The notes under the pieces were generated by a model, which saw only the letters and a list, made by a program, of their open reading frames with translations, was not told where the DNA came from and searched no databases. Shown in pieces: positions 29,696-41,830 of a stretch of 64,000 nt of DNA. Within the stretch, counting starts at the first letter, position 1; each line of letters starts with the position of its first letter. The position numbers and the translations under genes were made by a program. The DNA is from Azolla caroliniana (taxonomy: Eukaryota; Polypodiophyta): assembly GCA_043228905.1 (NCBI GenBank), contig JBHGNT010000006.1, positions 13,950,001-14,014,000 on the forward strand. The letters run 5' to 3'.

Positions 29696-31267
29696 CCCGG
29701 GGCGCAGCATGCGGTAGCGGAAGCAGGGGACGGCGTCCAGGATGAGTTCCCCGACGCCGAGTTGTTCCGGATCACGACGAAACCGGCAACGGATGCAACG
29801 ATAGCCGATGAAGACACGTGGCTAACTGAGATGCATCAGTTCCTGAGCACCGGAGTACCCCCGGAGAACATGGACCGCGATGAAAGGAAAAGGGTAGCAG
29901 TAAGAAGCAGACATTTCTGCTTGGTTGGAGACACCCTCTATCACAAGGGGGCAGATGGCATCTGGAGACGAGCAGTGCGGAGCGATGAGAAGGATTTAAT
30001 CCTCAGGGAAGCCCACTGTGGAATTGCCGGCGGGCATTATGCCGGCGACGCAACCGCTCGGAAAATATGGCAGAGCGGACTGTGGTGGCCCACCACCCTA
30101 AAAGATGCCGTGAAGTATAGCAGAGAATGCGATTTGTGTCAACGACTGGGCCAACCCACGGAGCAGGCTCGGATGCCACACCACCCGGTCTTGCCTTTGG
30201 AACCGTTTCAAAAGTGGGGTTTGGACTTTGTTGGTCCCTTCAAGCCACCGGCAATGCGAACCGGAAATGGGTATGACATAGTGGCAACCGACTATTGCAC
30301 CAAATGGGTAGAAGCAAAGGCCTTACGGGACAACACGGCCGCGTCCACGACAAAGTTTCTGTACGAGTGCATATGGTACCGGTATGGATGCCCGATCGAG
30401 CTTATAAGTGACCAAGGAGGACATTTTCTCGGGCAGGTAGTAGAAAGCCTGACGTCATTTTACGCGGTGGTACATAAAAGGAGTACTCCCTACTACCCTC
30501 AAGCCAATGGACTAGCGGAATCAACGAACAAAACTCTGCAGAACATCCTACGAAAAATTGTCAACGAGAACCGGACCGACTGGGATACGAAATTGCAAAG
30601 CGCGCTATGGGCGTACCGAACAACGTACAAAACCAGCATCCGGACAACCCCGTTCCGACTAGCATTCGGTTTAGAAGTGGTCATGCCGGTAGAGTTCCAG
30701 ATCCCCAGCTTACGGATCCAGGTAAAGGAGCGCTTAAGTGAGAAGGAGTCCGAACGAATCCGGCTGGCGACGTTGTTGGAATTAGAAGAAAACCGAATAG
30801 CCAGCTTACTACAACTCGAACTGGAGCAAAGGAGGAGAAAAGCTTTCGTGGACCGACACCGGCGTGGCAACGAAAAGGAGTTCGAAGTCGGGAAACCGGT
30901 GCTACTATTCCAGACACGGATGGGGAACATGTCGGGAAAGTTGCGGTTTCGGTGGACCGGACCGTTCTGGATCACCAAGGAGTACAATGGGTCGTATCAG
31001 CTCGACACGTTATCTGGAGATGTCATCGGTAAGTGGGCAAATGGGTTTCGGCTAAAGCCGTATAAGGGAAATATGCCAGCCAACCCGTTCAAGCAAAACC
31101 CGGAAATCCGGCAAGATGAGGAACCGACACCGATAGACACTGCTGAAGATATTCGGACCGAGGAAGAACCGACACCGATACTGACAAAGACTATCCCGGA
31201 AAACCGACAGAAGGATCCGGTATCAACACCAACCGACCCGCACAAATCGGGGGGGACCAGAAGATGA
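29696..31267 (+). CDS. Tat-like Ty3 integrase, open frame
   Basis: Same frame as the RT, no stop until 31267. HHCC zinc-binding domain: His in LREAHCGIAGGHYAG (near 30005) and CDLCQRLG (near 30130). Catalytic residues: Asp in WGLDFVGPF (near 30218), Asp in LISDQGGHF (near 30405), Glu in NGLAESTNKTLQ (near 30510). C-terminal domain with KVGKPVLLFQ-like sequence and RWTGPFWI. It ends in a proline/threonine-rich tail with PTPID and EEPTPI repeats. No chromodomain. Confidence 0.93.
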   Translation, partial: PGAQHAVAEAGDGVQDEFPDAELFRITTKPATDATIADEDTWLTEMHQFLSTGVPPENMDRDERKRVAVRSRHFCLVGDTLYHKGADGIWRRAVRSDEKDLILREAHCGIAGGHYAGDATARKIWQSGLWWPTTLKDAVKYSRECDLCQRLGQPTEQARMPHHPVLPLEPFQKWGLDFVGPFKPPAMRTGNGYDIVATDYCTKWVEAKALRDNTAASTTKFLYECIWYRYGCPIELISDQGGHFLGQVVESLTSFYAVVHKRSTPYYPQANGLAESTNKTLQNILRKIVNENRTDWDTKLQSALWAYRTTYKTSIRTTPFRLAFGLEVVMPVEFQIPSLRIQVKERLSEKESERIRLATLLELEENRIASLLQLELEQRRRKAFVDRHRRGNEKEFEVGKPVLLFQTRMGNMSGKLRFRWTGPFWITKEYNGSYQLDTLSGDVIGKWANGFRLKPYKGNMPANPFKQNPEIRQDEEPTPIDTAEDIRTEEEPTPILTKTIPENRQKDPVSTPTDPHKSGGTRR

Positions 31268-31679
31268 CGTGGTCCAAACAAAGGAAAAAAAAAAAAAAAA
31301 AAAAGACGTGGGCAAAATCGACGCGAATCATAGTAGTGATGGGGAGATCACAAGAGGTGGGAGCGCCACCATGCAACGAAGAGGCGCCATGCATTAAAGA
31401 AGGACGTGCGCGTACTTGCTATTTAAAGCATGGAACGTGGGCACTCACACGCGGCAAATAAGAAAGGACATACTAATTATGGCGGGAGATGAACATGCGC
31501 GGGAAACCAAAAAGGGCGGCTCGAGGCAAAAGCCACTATATAAGACACAGGCCTGCGAAGGACTTACTTTTAACGAATTTTCCTACACACAGGCGTAGAA
31601 GCACAGAAGAGCGATCCGACGCACAGTGCACACACAGCCCGATCCCGAACAACAGACAGCAGAAGAAGAATTCGAAACA
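31268..31679 (+). other. Spacer between integrase and extra ORF
   Basis: No gene. A run of about 20 A lies at 31285-31304. It may carry signals for expression of the downstream ORF, but none is recognisable. Confidence 0.6.
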
Positions 31680-34113
31680 ATGGTACTGTCGGAGGAGGCA
31701 CGCCAATGGATGAGGGAGAACGGGTTAAAAGGATTGTTGAGGATCGCCGACGCTCCACCACACGCAGAACCAGAGGAGGCGGCAGCATCGATTGATTTAT
31801 CAGAAATCACGGAAGGAGCGGTGCAGGCGCTCACGGGGATAAAAGCAGGAGGACTTCAAACAATCGAAAACCCTTCAAGTGAAATCCTGTTCGAATATTT
31901 CGGTGAGTATTCTATTAGCAGCAAGGCGTACCGAACACAGGGCGGAGAGAACCTGTTGTTCGGAGAAGTGGCCCGCGCCATGATGGAGTACGGATTCGTG
32001 AATCCTCGTCCCCCGGCCATAGCCAGGTACCGGGCAACGTTCTTAATTGTAGCGTACGAAGGATTACAAGTGGACTGGCTTCATTTCATAACCGAAGGAT
32101 TGAAGGAGGCCATCAAGAATCTTGTGGAAGGAAAAAAGCCATGGGCCGGGATAGCACAATGGCTAACGGTGTTAATCCCACCGGTGCTCCCCATCACACA
32201 AAAGAAAAGAGGTCGGCAGGAGACGACACCGAAAAAGGTCACAAAGCGCCAACAGATCCTGGAGAAACACACCCCCGGATGGACCCAGCAAGAAGCAGAA
32301 CAACGGGGGGAAGGACCATCCCGACAGCAACAGGAACCAGCAACAAAGGCAAAACCGGCAGGAAAAGGCAAAGGGAAATGGGCCGAGGAGGAACTGGTAG
32401 CGCTCAAACCAATCAATATAACGCTGCGACGGCCGAAACCGGAACCAGAGGTCTTTATACAAAAGGTCTGTCTGGTAGCCGCACCGGAGGAGGAAGCTGA
32501 AATAGAAGACTCATCCGAACCACTGGTAAGACTCCCAGCAAGACAAGGTCGGGAGAGACGGGCGAAAGGACCGGCTCCACCAGTTGACAAAACTCAACAG
32601 AGGGTGCAAGGACCACCTCCAGTAGCCGAGGCGGAAGCGGTACCGGAACCCGTACCGAGGGAAGCAGCACCGACACAGGTTTTGTCGGACGTCAGAGAAC
32701 CGGTCATCCCAGAGAAGAAGGATGAACAAGCGTCGGAGCCAGAGAAAAGGCCGGAAAAACAACCTGAGTTAAGGAGTAGAAGTGAGTAAGGCCACCCCGA
32801 CACAGGAAGAACAAAGCCACAATGGCTGAGATGGCTTTCGGAGCAGTTATCGGGAGTAGCAGACCAGTTAGAGGAAGAAGAAACGTGTAGGCAACAGGTG
32901 ACGCATACAACAACTCAGGAGTTGGTCGCGCTCCGAACACAGATCGAGGAAATGCAAGGGGAGCTGTTGCAGGCAAGGGAAGGAATTCAACAAGCACCAG
33001 TTGTCACCGAGCCGGTCGGGACAACAAGGAAGCAACCAGAACCGGAACCGGAACCGGTAGCCTTACAAACCGGCCCTGAGACCGAAAAAATAATAGAAAC
33101 CTTACGAGAGCAGTTAAAAGCTCAGGAGGCATTAAGGGAAAAAGAAAGGGAGCAGCGGAAAGCGGTGGAGGACGACAGACGAAAAATGGAAGAAGGCCTC
33201 CGGAAAGGCCGAGCCACTAATGACCGACTGCAAGAAGAAAAAGAGAAGCTGCAAAAAGAGAAGGACCGACTGCGTCAACATGCCGAGCAGGAGATAGAAC
33301 GACTCCAGGAAGAACTCCGACAACAGAAGGACCGGGACGACCGGTTAAGAGCTCAGGCAAACCGACGCCTGAAGCAGAAGACGGAGGACTTCGACCGTCT
33401 CTACCGAGATCACAAGCAGGCCGAGTCGGACAACAAGAAACGGACAGCAGACTACGACCGGCAAATAGAGAAGCTGAAAGAATAGCTCAAAGAGACCCGA
33501 TTAGATCTGGCTAAGGCAATGGATGAGGTCAGTGCCAAAAAGGAAGCATTGTCGGCGGAAATAGCCCAAGCGACGGAGAGAAGGAAGGAATTAGAGGCGC
33601 TAAGGCGGGAAAAGCTGGATATGACTAAGATCAGGAATGAAGAAAAGGAAAGATCAACCTTCACGATCAGCAAACTGCAAAGTACCTATGAAAAGCAGAA
33701 AGCGGATTACGAGGCCCAGGCTCAGATAATGGCCGACATTATAAAACGGGCAAGGAAGGAAAAGCAAGAAGCTTATGCGCATGCTAAGGCGGGGGTTGAC
33801 CGGATCAAGCTCATCATGTCAGGTTGGAGTACCCGAGCTCAGGCAAGCATCAACGAAAGTACGGAAAAGCTATGGAAGGAGTGGTCACAACAGGCAGCCG
33901 AGTTGCAGACACTCCGAGCTGATGCCGAGAATCGGAGGAAGACCGGTGACAAGTTCTACAAAATGGATGAAGAAAGTATCGTCGCCATTCGGGAAGAATT
34001 GTCGGAGGATTTCTACGCTTTAGCGGAAGAACATCTCAAAGAAATCCGAGGGTTGGTAGAGAGGTTGGATGACGGGCAGCTCGCAACTCAGTTGGAGTTG
34101 GAGAAATACGAGC
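31680..34113 (+). pseudogene. Extra 3' ORF: N-terminal plant-transposon-like domain plus long coiled coil
   Basis: One frame from the ATG at 31680 (MVLSEEARQWMRENG) is interrupted only by TAA at 32787-32789 and TAG at 33483-33485. Without these it would be about 810 codons, cut at the 3' junction. N-terminal 170 residues: globular region (EVARAMMEYGFVNPRPPAIA; YEGLQVDWLHFITEGLKEAI) that looks like the plant transposon-protein domain seen in some retroelement ORFs; a related segment is at 42840-43070. The middle is Pro/Glu/Lys-rich. From about 32900 there is a long heptad-rich coiled coil (LREQLKAQEALREKEREQRK; REELSEDFYALAEEHLKEIR). Role unknown; in Tat-lineage elements extra ORFs behind pol are known. 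Confidence 0.75.
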
Positions 34114-35197
34114 TTTGCAGGTCCTTAAGTAGCCACTTCAACCATATGGCTTCGCATGTCGCGATAGCCGCTCCTCGGTACTCAGCTTCGGTGCTTGATA
34201 GTGCAACTGTCGGCTGCTTCTTATTGCTCCACACGATCGCGGCACTCCCGAGGGAGAACGCATATCCGGACGTGGATCGGCGATTGGCGGCATTGCCAAC
34301 CCAATCACCATTGGTGTAGCCGACTAACTGCGCGACTGCACTGGTCCGATATAGCAGTCCCCGGTCCTTACTGTCGTTGACATATCGAAGTATGCGTTGC
34401 GCACACTGGAGGTGCTCCTCGGTAGGTCGCGCCATGAACTGACTGATCACTCTGACTGGATAACTGAGGTCGGGTCGGGTGATGGTCAAGTATATGAGGC
34501 TTCCGACAATTTGTCGGAACCTCGTCGGGTCGCATACCTTTCCCGTATCGGGACAAAGCTTGACAGTTCTGTCCAGAGGAGTCGAGACGGACTTACAGTC
34601 GGCCATCCCGAATTTGAAGAGCATACTCAGCACGTAATGACGTTGGCTGATCAATATGTCTTCGGGGGTACCGATCACTTCGATCCCGAGGAAGTAATGA
34701 AGGTCCCCCAGATCCTTCATGTCGAACGATGCCGCAAGCTAGAGCTTCACGCGGTCGATTTCACCTAGGTCGGCGCCGGTGATGACCAAGTCATCAACAT
34801 ATAGTAAAATACTAACCGGTCCGAGTCGACCTTTCCGGATGAACAGGGAAGAGTTCGATTTTGATGTGATGAAGCCCATCCGACGCAGTTGTTGCGTGAT
34901 CTTCGCGTTCCAGGCACGCAGAGCTTGCTTCAGTCCGTAAAGGGACTTCTTTAGTCGGCATACTGCCGAGGAGTTCGTTCCGGAGTGAAATCTGGGGGGT
35001 TGTACCATGTACACCTGTTCCTCAAGGTCACCTTGCAGGAACGCATTCTTTACATCCATCTGATGTAGGTGCCACCCCTTCACCGCAGCTACTACGAGCA
35101 AAACACGGACGGTGGTCATTTTCGCGACCGACGCAAACGTCTCATCGTAGTCGATGCCGTTTTTCTACGTGTAGCCCTTTGCCACTAGTCGAGCCTT
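34114..35197 (-). pseudogene. Copia-E reverse transcriptase and RNase H
   Basis: RT catalytic LLYVDDLVITG near 34790 (minus). RNase H reads YTNGDWVG where active copies have YTDADWAG, so one acidic residue is lost. It is interrupted by stops near 34738 and 35167. It ends at LLKDLQ (34114) before the last part of RNase H. Confidence 0.87.
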
Positions 35198-37341
35198 CTA
35201 CCGGTTGACCGAGCCATCGGTGTTGTACTTGACTTTGTACACCCACCTACACCCGATCGGTTTTACCCCCCTTGGTGCGTCAACCAGGTCCCAGGTCTCG
35301 TTCTCCGCCAATGCGTGCATCTCTTCCTCCATCGCGGCACGCCACTTCACGTCTTTAGCCGCTTCTGCGTAGCTCTCCGGCTCACGCACTTCCGCCACAC
35401 GGGTCATGTACGCATAATGATGAGCCATGTACTCGTTGTATCCGAACCGCAAAACAGGATTCTTCTGGCGGGTAGATCTGCGTAATCTCACATTAGCCGA
35501 TGTCGAGGCCTTCTCGGTCGACGCGGACTTCACCTTTAAAGACCCGCCACCGGTTCCCTTGGAGTCGGAGTCGCGTCGGTTTGACTCGTCCCTATCAGCA
35601 CCGGAATCCGACACCTTCTTCTTCCCTTTCTCTTTGCGTGTAGGCCGTCTCCTCGGCTTCCTGTGCGGGGAATGCACGGCCGAGTCTCCACTACTCGCCT
35701 ACTCTTCATCGGACTGGTCGTACCGACTCAGTCGTCCAATTGGTCCACTTAAACGGAGTGAAATCGGACTCTCTTCGCGAGTCTCGATTTCGGGGTCATC
35801 CAGAGGCATCTTGCCCTCGCTGACCTCATCGTCAGAGCTTGGATTGGAGTCGGGGGCTGGTACCAGGACGCGGACTCGTCAAACACCACGTCACAGCTAA
35901 CACGCGCTTGTTTGGTGCGAGGGTTATAGCACTTATAACCCTTCTGCTCATCCGAGTAACCGACCAAGATGCTTTTCTCGGCCTTTGCGTCCAGCTTCCT
36001 CCTTTTCTCCTTTGGTACATGCACATACACAATGCTACCGAACACCCTCAAGTGTCGCAAGTTCGGCTTCGTTCCGAAATATAGCTCGTGCACCGACACT
36101 TTGTCTCCGATTCGGTTCTGGATGTATACCGCGGTCCTTACCGCCTCGGCCCAGTAGAACTTGGGCTAGCTCTTCTCCTCTAGCATTGCCCGTGCCGCTT
36201 CCACAACTGACCGATTCTTCCTCTCGGCCACGCCATTCTGCTCCGGCGTGTATCTACAACTGAATTCGCGCCGAATTCCCATTTGTTGTAGATAACCGTT
36301 GAATTGACCGGAAAAGTACTCTTTCCCGCCATCTGACCGCAGGCACTTGATCTTTCGTCCCGTTTCTGTTTCCACGAACCCTTTGAGGTCCCGGAAACAG
36401 TCGAAGACTTCGCTCTTCCTCTCAATGAGGTAGATCCACGTGTGCCGCGTGTGGTCGTCAATGAAGGAGACAAAATATCGGCTCCCGCCAAGACTAACAT
36501 TTTGTGCCAGCCCCCATACATCGGAGTGTATAAGGTCGAGCTTGTTCCGGCTCCGGTTTCGCTCATTAGGAAAGGAAGTCGGTGTTGCTTCCCGAGCTGG
36601 CAGGCTTCACAAATTTGTGCCTTTCGGCCACTAAATTTGGGCAATCCGAACACTACCTGTTTCGATTGCAGATCTTGAAGCCACTGGTAGTTAACGTGGC
36701 CTATCCGCTTGTGCAACAAGTGGATGTCCGACTCGGATTTTTGTCCCTTCGTGAACATTGCAGTGCCGCCGTCAGTGGAGTCGAGGATGAACATCCTCAC
36801 TCTCTGCGCCCTTGCGCAATCACACGGCCTTCTTCCTCAATGAAGCACCCGAGGTGTGTTAACCAAACCTCCATCCCTTGGTCGACGATCTGTCCGACCG
36901 AGACCAAGTTTTTCGTGATTGTCGGAACGTGCAACATGTTCATGAGTTTCCCTTTCTGCCCAACATGGCTAAGGGGAACTTCTCCGACATTCGCGATCGG
37001 ATGCGGAGTGTCGTCTCCAGTTGCGACTACTCCAGGTTGTATCGGTTTTTCAAGGTACGAGAACCACTCCTTATGGCTCGTCATGTGGTTTGACGTGCCG
37101 GAGTCTACGTACCACACCTCATCCGATCTCGGGGTGGTCTATTTCATTGAGTTTGCTTCGTGTCTCGTCACGAAGGCAGACTCTTCTACGGCTCTCCCGG
37201 AGTCTTCGGCGTAGTGCAATCGCTGCCGATTTCACTTGTGGGTATGTCCACAGCCGTTTCCGGAACCGGTTCTCTCCGAATCGGCGTGCTTCTTCCAGCA
37301 CTCACTTTCCCTGTGGCCTTTCTTGCCACAGTACGAACTGA
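35198..37341 (-). pseudogene. Copia-E linker, integrase, protease and gag end
   Basis: Linker and RT start (35677-35198) with YNEYMAHHYAYMTRVAEV. Integrase over 36400-35750 in several frames, with NGVAERKNRSVVEAARAM near 36230 and SDGGKEYFSG near 36330. Protease WYVDSGTSNHM near 37110 (DSGT). Zinc knuckle remnant near 37330. Many stops and frameshifts. Confidence 0.85.
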
Positions 37342-37357
37342 ATGATACAAGGAAGAA

Positions 37358-38868
37358 ATGTTTCTCTTCGCAATATCAGTAAAACCCTTCGACACCACTA
37401 AAGAGGAGTCCACCATTCAACTTCCAAAGAAGTATCATCATTATGCCGATGTGTTTGATAAAGTACAAGCCAATAGGCTTCCTCACTATCGACCGTATGA
37501 TTGCCCCATCGATTTACAACTGGGAAATGAGCCACCATGGGGACCGATCTACAATTTGTCACCAACCGAGCTAGAAGCCCTTCGAGCCTATATAGAAGAG
37601 AATTTGGAAAATGGTTTAATTCGGCATTCGAAATCTCCAGCCGGCGCACCCATTTTCTTCGTCAAGAAAAAGGATGGATCACTTCGTCTTGTTGTAGATT
37701 ACCGTGGCCTGAATAAGGTCACCATCAGAAATAGGTATGCACTTCCCCTTATCTCAAGTCTTTTAGAACGGATCAATGGTGCAAGGTTCTTCACGAAGAT
37801 CGACTTACGGGGAGCATATAACCTCGTACGGATCCGACCAGGAGATGAATGGAAGACCACGTTTCACACCAGATATGGGCACTTCGAGTATACAGTCATG
37901 CCATTCGGCCTCACTAATGTGCCAACAGTCTTCGAGCACATGACAAATGATATATTCCGGGATCTCTTGGATGTTTGTTTGATCATCTATTTGGATGATC
38001 TACTGGTTTATTCGAAGACCCAAGAAGAGCATGATTTGCATGTACTATTAGTACTAAAATGACTTCGAGAACATGGTCTTTATGCAAAGTTGGAAAAATG
38101 TAGTTTCGGGTGCAACCAGGTGGAATTTCTAGGCTATGTCATCTCCTCGAAAGGCATCTCCATGGATTCAACTAAGGTCAAAACGGTGGTAGAGTGGCAA
38201 ACTCCGCATTCGTTGCGAGATGTGCAATGCTTTTTAGGCTTTGCCAAATTCTACTGCAAGTTTATACAAGATTACTCAAAGCTTGTTCTACCTCTCACAC
38301 AACTTACTAAGAAGGGACAATCATTCGTTTGGTCTGAAGAAGCGGACATGGCTTTTAAGAATCTTAAGAAGGCATTTACATCAGCTCCTATTCTAGCTCA
38401 CGTTGATCCGGAAAAACCATTCATCATGGAAGCGGACGCGTCAGATTTCGCATTGGGTAGCATTCTGTCACAACAAGGTAATGATGAAAAGCTACATCCT
38501 GTAGCTTTCGACTCACGCAAGTTTGACGCCGCCGAAATCAACTATGAAATTCATGATAAGGAGCTATTAGCAATAGTGGACTCTTTTACGCAATGGAGGC
38601 ATTTTCTAGAGGGATCCTGTCATCAAGTCACCATATTCAGTGATCACAAAAACCTTGCCTACTTTTCAAAGTGCTCATGTGTTAAATCAACGTCAAGCTC
38701 GGTGGGCCCAATTCCTCACGCGTTTCAACTTCAAAATTACATATCATCTGGGGAAGCACCAAGGGAAGGCAGATGCATTATCACGGCGTTCGTATCTAGC
38801 ACCGCGTCCCGGCGAGCCAACTTTTGATAACCAAAAGCAAGTAATCTTGGAACCGGCATGACTGCAAG
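37358..38868 (+). pseudogene. Chromovirus-2 reverse transcriptase and RNase H
   Basis: [53 protein letters not shown]; catalytic YLDDLLVYS near 37991. TGA at 38060-38062 where chromovirus-1 has an Arg codon. RNase H: FIMEADASDFALGSIL near 38420, NYEIHDKELLAIVDS near 38540, then a frameshift near 38690. It ends at KADALSRRSY. Confidence 0.9.
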
Positions 38869-40204
38869 CAACACAGGTCTTCGGCATGCCCTTGGATTCC
38901 CACGTGAGGACTTGAAGACAGATGCTTTCGCCCAAGCCATTCTAGCACAAATTGATCCCTCTTGAGCATCTTTTCACAGTCGCAACAACTAGGTACAGAC
39001 TATCGATAATTTCAATGTCATGATGGATTACTATTCTTTAAGAAACTCTTGTATGTTCCTAATGGTTCTTGACGCCTTCGAGTAGTCCAAAACTGTCATG
39101 ACACATATACAGTTGGGCATTTTGGTAGTGCTAAGATATTAGATTTAGTACAACGATCATTCTGGTGGCCTTGTATGCGACAATTTGTCGAAGATTTTGT
39201 TCGGACTTGTGATACATGTTGCAGAGCAAAAATGCCAAGGCATCATCCATATGATTTATTACAACCATTACCAATTCCAAGCAAGTCGTGGCAATCCATT
39301 GCTCTAGATTTCATCACAAATCTTCCAGTCCCTAAGGGATTCAATGCGATTTTAATAGTAGTAGATCGATATACGAAGATGGCTCATTTCCTGCCATGTA
39401 GTTAGGAAATCTCTAGTGAAGAAACTGCCGAAATTGTCATGCGTGAAGTATGTCGGCATCATGGCCTTCCTGATAATATCATCAACGATCGTGGACCCCA
39501 GTTCGTCTTGAAATTCTAGAAGCACCTTTTTAAAATGCTCAAGGTCACTTGTAACCTCTCCTCCGGCTACCACCCGCAAACCGACGGCCAAGCAGAATGA
39601 ACAAATCAAACGCTGGAGCAGTATCTTTGGTGCTTTCTAAGCTATCATTAGGATGACTGGGCGGATATTCTCCACTTCGCCAAATTTTCCTATAATAACT
39701 CTGTCCACTTATCGACTAAAGTTATGCCATTTTAAGCTTATACGGGTTGTCACCCCCAGTGGTGTGTATTTGAAACCCTAGAGTTACCCACAAATCTTTG
39801 CGTAGAGGATCGTTTGGAGCGGTTACGCAAGATACAAGTAGATTTATCTACTCATGTACAACAAGCTCAACAAACATACAAGGTTTACGCTGATTGTCAT
39901 CGACTTCCATGCAGTTTTAACACTGGAGATCGGGTATGGCTACTACGACGACACATCAAGACTACTCTCGCCGATGCAAGAAGTTGGATTATCAGCGATT
40001 AGGTCCTTTCCATATTCTCGGAAAGATTAATGATTTCTCTTTTCGTCTCGATCTATCCCCGCAACTTCACATACATCCGGTGTTTTATAGTTCTCTCCTC
40101 GAACCCTATCAAGACAGCACCATCCCAGGACGTATTCCACAACCTCCACCCCCGATCGAACTTGAAAATGGACTTGAGTAAGAGGTTGCCGCCATCCTTG
40201 ATAT
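38869..40204 (+). pseudogene. Chromovirus-2 integrase and first part of chromodomain
   Basis: Zinc-binding part near 39100-39240 (HTVGHFGS-like, CDTCCRAKMPRHHPY). Core: ALDFITNLPVPKG (Asp near 39307), INDRGPQF (Asp near 39488), DGQAE then a stop at 39598-39600 where an Arg codon stands in chromovirus-1. C-terminal part HPVFYSSLLEPYQDS near 40072-40116. The frame enters the chromodomain (EEVAAILDI) and is cut at about 40204. Confidence 0.87.
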
Positions 40205-40545
40205 ATGAGGCTGGCCACCATAGACATGTACATGTTCACATCTGCTATTTTGGCTCCCAAATCCGTCCTCAATTTGCAGTTCTTATCCAGTGGTACATCA
40301 ATAGGTTTGCATCCAAGCATTCCATACTTCTTCAACACAGTTGTTACATACTGTTTTTGCAACATATATATACATATCAGATTTGATTATCTCATTACCA
40401 AGAAAGTATTTCGGCTCACCCAAGTCCTTCATATGAATCTGCATTTCCAGACTTTTCTTCAAGTTGCTTATTTCATCCATAGAATCACCTCCAATGATTA
40501 AATCATCTACATAAATCAAAACAACAACAATGTCATTTATCCTTT
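40205..40545 (-). pseudogene. Copia RT fragment of another lineage inside the chromodomain
   Basis: The minus strand encodes VVVLIYVDDLIIGGDSMDEI (catalytic YVDD near 40510), MKDLGEPKYFLGNEI, then a fragment of the following RT region with PIDVPLDKNCKL. No LTR or target duplication. It differs clearly from the other Copia copies. Confidence 0.82.
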
Positions 40546-40550
40546 TTACA

Positions 40551-41830
40551 GGGGGAGTACGAGGGGGAGTGGCTCCAGATCGGCAGGTTCCTGAAAATAA
40601 TGGCGCCAGACACGGCATGGACAAGGGAAGAGGCTAATCGGATGCGGAAGAAGGCGTACCGTTTCTTCCTACGGGATGGAAGCATATGGAGGCACCTGAA
40701 GAAGCGAGACAACGTCCCATTCTGTGTAGTGGCAGGAAAGGCAAAGCGAGAGGGGTTACTAATCGTGTACCATGAGAGTCCCTGGACCGGACATCGTGGG
40801 ACATGGGGCATGTTCGAGAAGCTGAAGGAGAAGTATTGGTGGCCAGGGCTGTATTGGGACGTGCACCGATTCGTAACAACATGCGAGAACTATCTGCACT
40901 CCGCAATCTGACATCGAGACAAGTTGCACCCAACCTACCCGCTGACCGTTCATTTCAACTGGATGGTAGACTTAGTGACGATGTCGATGGGAGTAGGGCA
41001 GATGCGGTACCTGGTGCTTGCGCGGGAGGACTTGACGAATCAGGTGGAGGGTTGCGCCCTACAAAACAAGACGACCGCGGCCGTGTGCAGGTTCCTGATC
41101 GAAGAGGTGGTATGCCGGTATGGGTGTGTAGGAAAGATAGTAGTTGATCGGGGGGAGCTGGATGCGTAGGAAGCTGAAGAGTTGTTCGACCGATTAGGGG
41201 TTAAGCTCTCCCTCACTACGGCATACAACCCGGAGGCTAATAGGAAGGTAGAGCGCGGGCACGAGCCGATCGTGAAGGCATTAGTATGCCTGTGTGAAGG
41301 TCAAGTTGGGAGTTGGCCATGGTTCCTACCTTACACACTATGGGCGGATCGAACTACGCATAGTTCGGTGACCGGGTTCATGCCGGTGGAGCGGACGATT
41401 CCTTCCTGGGCCGCGGTGGACTGAAAGGACGAGATGAGCCGGGAGGAGCTGTTGGCAGCGCGGATTCGGCAACTTGAGTGAAGACCGGAGGATGTGGAAC
41501 GGGCCAAGGCGAAGCTGCACGCGGCGAGGGTGAGGAAAAAGGGTCGGTTCGACCGAACGCACCGGCTACGACCGAAGAAGATCGAGGAAGGCGACTGGGT
41601 GTTGGTTTACGACAATAGCCTCGACAATCAACACAAGGCGACGCGGAAGTTTGCGAGGAGGTGGTTCGGGCCCTACACCGTAATGAGCGCAAACGACAAC
41701 AGTACTTACCACCTTGCGGAGCTCGACGGGATGCAGATAGCGGTGCCGATAGCCGGGAAGAGGATCAAAGCCTTCAAGAAGCGGCATGAAGATGAGCCGT
41801 ACTCGGGAAGCGCACATCTCCATCAGGTAG
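40551..41830 (+). pseudogene. Ty3 integrase fragment of another lineage
   Basis: Starts inside RNase H/integrase linker. Zinc-binding part YHESPWTGHRGTWGMFEKLK near 40770 (second Cys pair eroded). Core with VDRGELDA near 41145 and EANRKVERGHEP near 41232. C-terminal domain RWFGPYTVMSANDNSTYHL near 41660. Stops at 40910, 41168, 41424 and 41480. No known neighbour belongs to it. Confidence 0.8.

Larger units (their letters stand above)
21820..34113 (+). mobile_element. Tat/Athila-like Ty3 element with extra 3' ORF, 3' end truncated
   Basis: Order: 5' LTR (split by a nested element), primer site, gag, protease, RT, RNase H, integrase, a long extra ORF, then an abrupt join to Copia-E at about 34113. 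The RT (FLDGFSGYNQI; FLDDF) and the extra ORF behind integrase fit the Tat/Athila side of Ty3, not chromoviruses: there is no chromodomain. The 3' LTR is missing. It is inserted in the RT of Copia-C after ACACT (21815-21819). Confidence 0.88.
34114..37341 (-). mobile_element. Copia-E fragment, both LTRs missing
   Basis: Minus-strand Copia of the A/B/C lineage from the zinc knuckle of gag (37341) to RNase H (34114). Its left end joins the Ty3 coiled-coil ORF through the shared bases TTGCAGGTCC, a microhomology-type junction. Its right end joins the truncated chromovirus. There are no target duplications. Confidence 0.9.

Noticed and set aside
31680-34113. Envelope-like gene behind integrase
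   Set aside because: No signal peptide, membrane segment or cysteine pattern; the region is globular then coiled coil.
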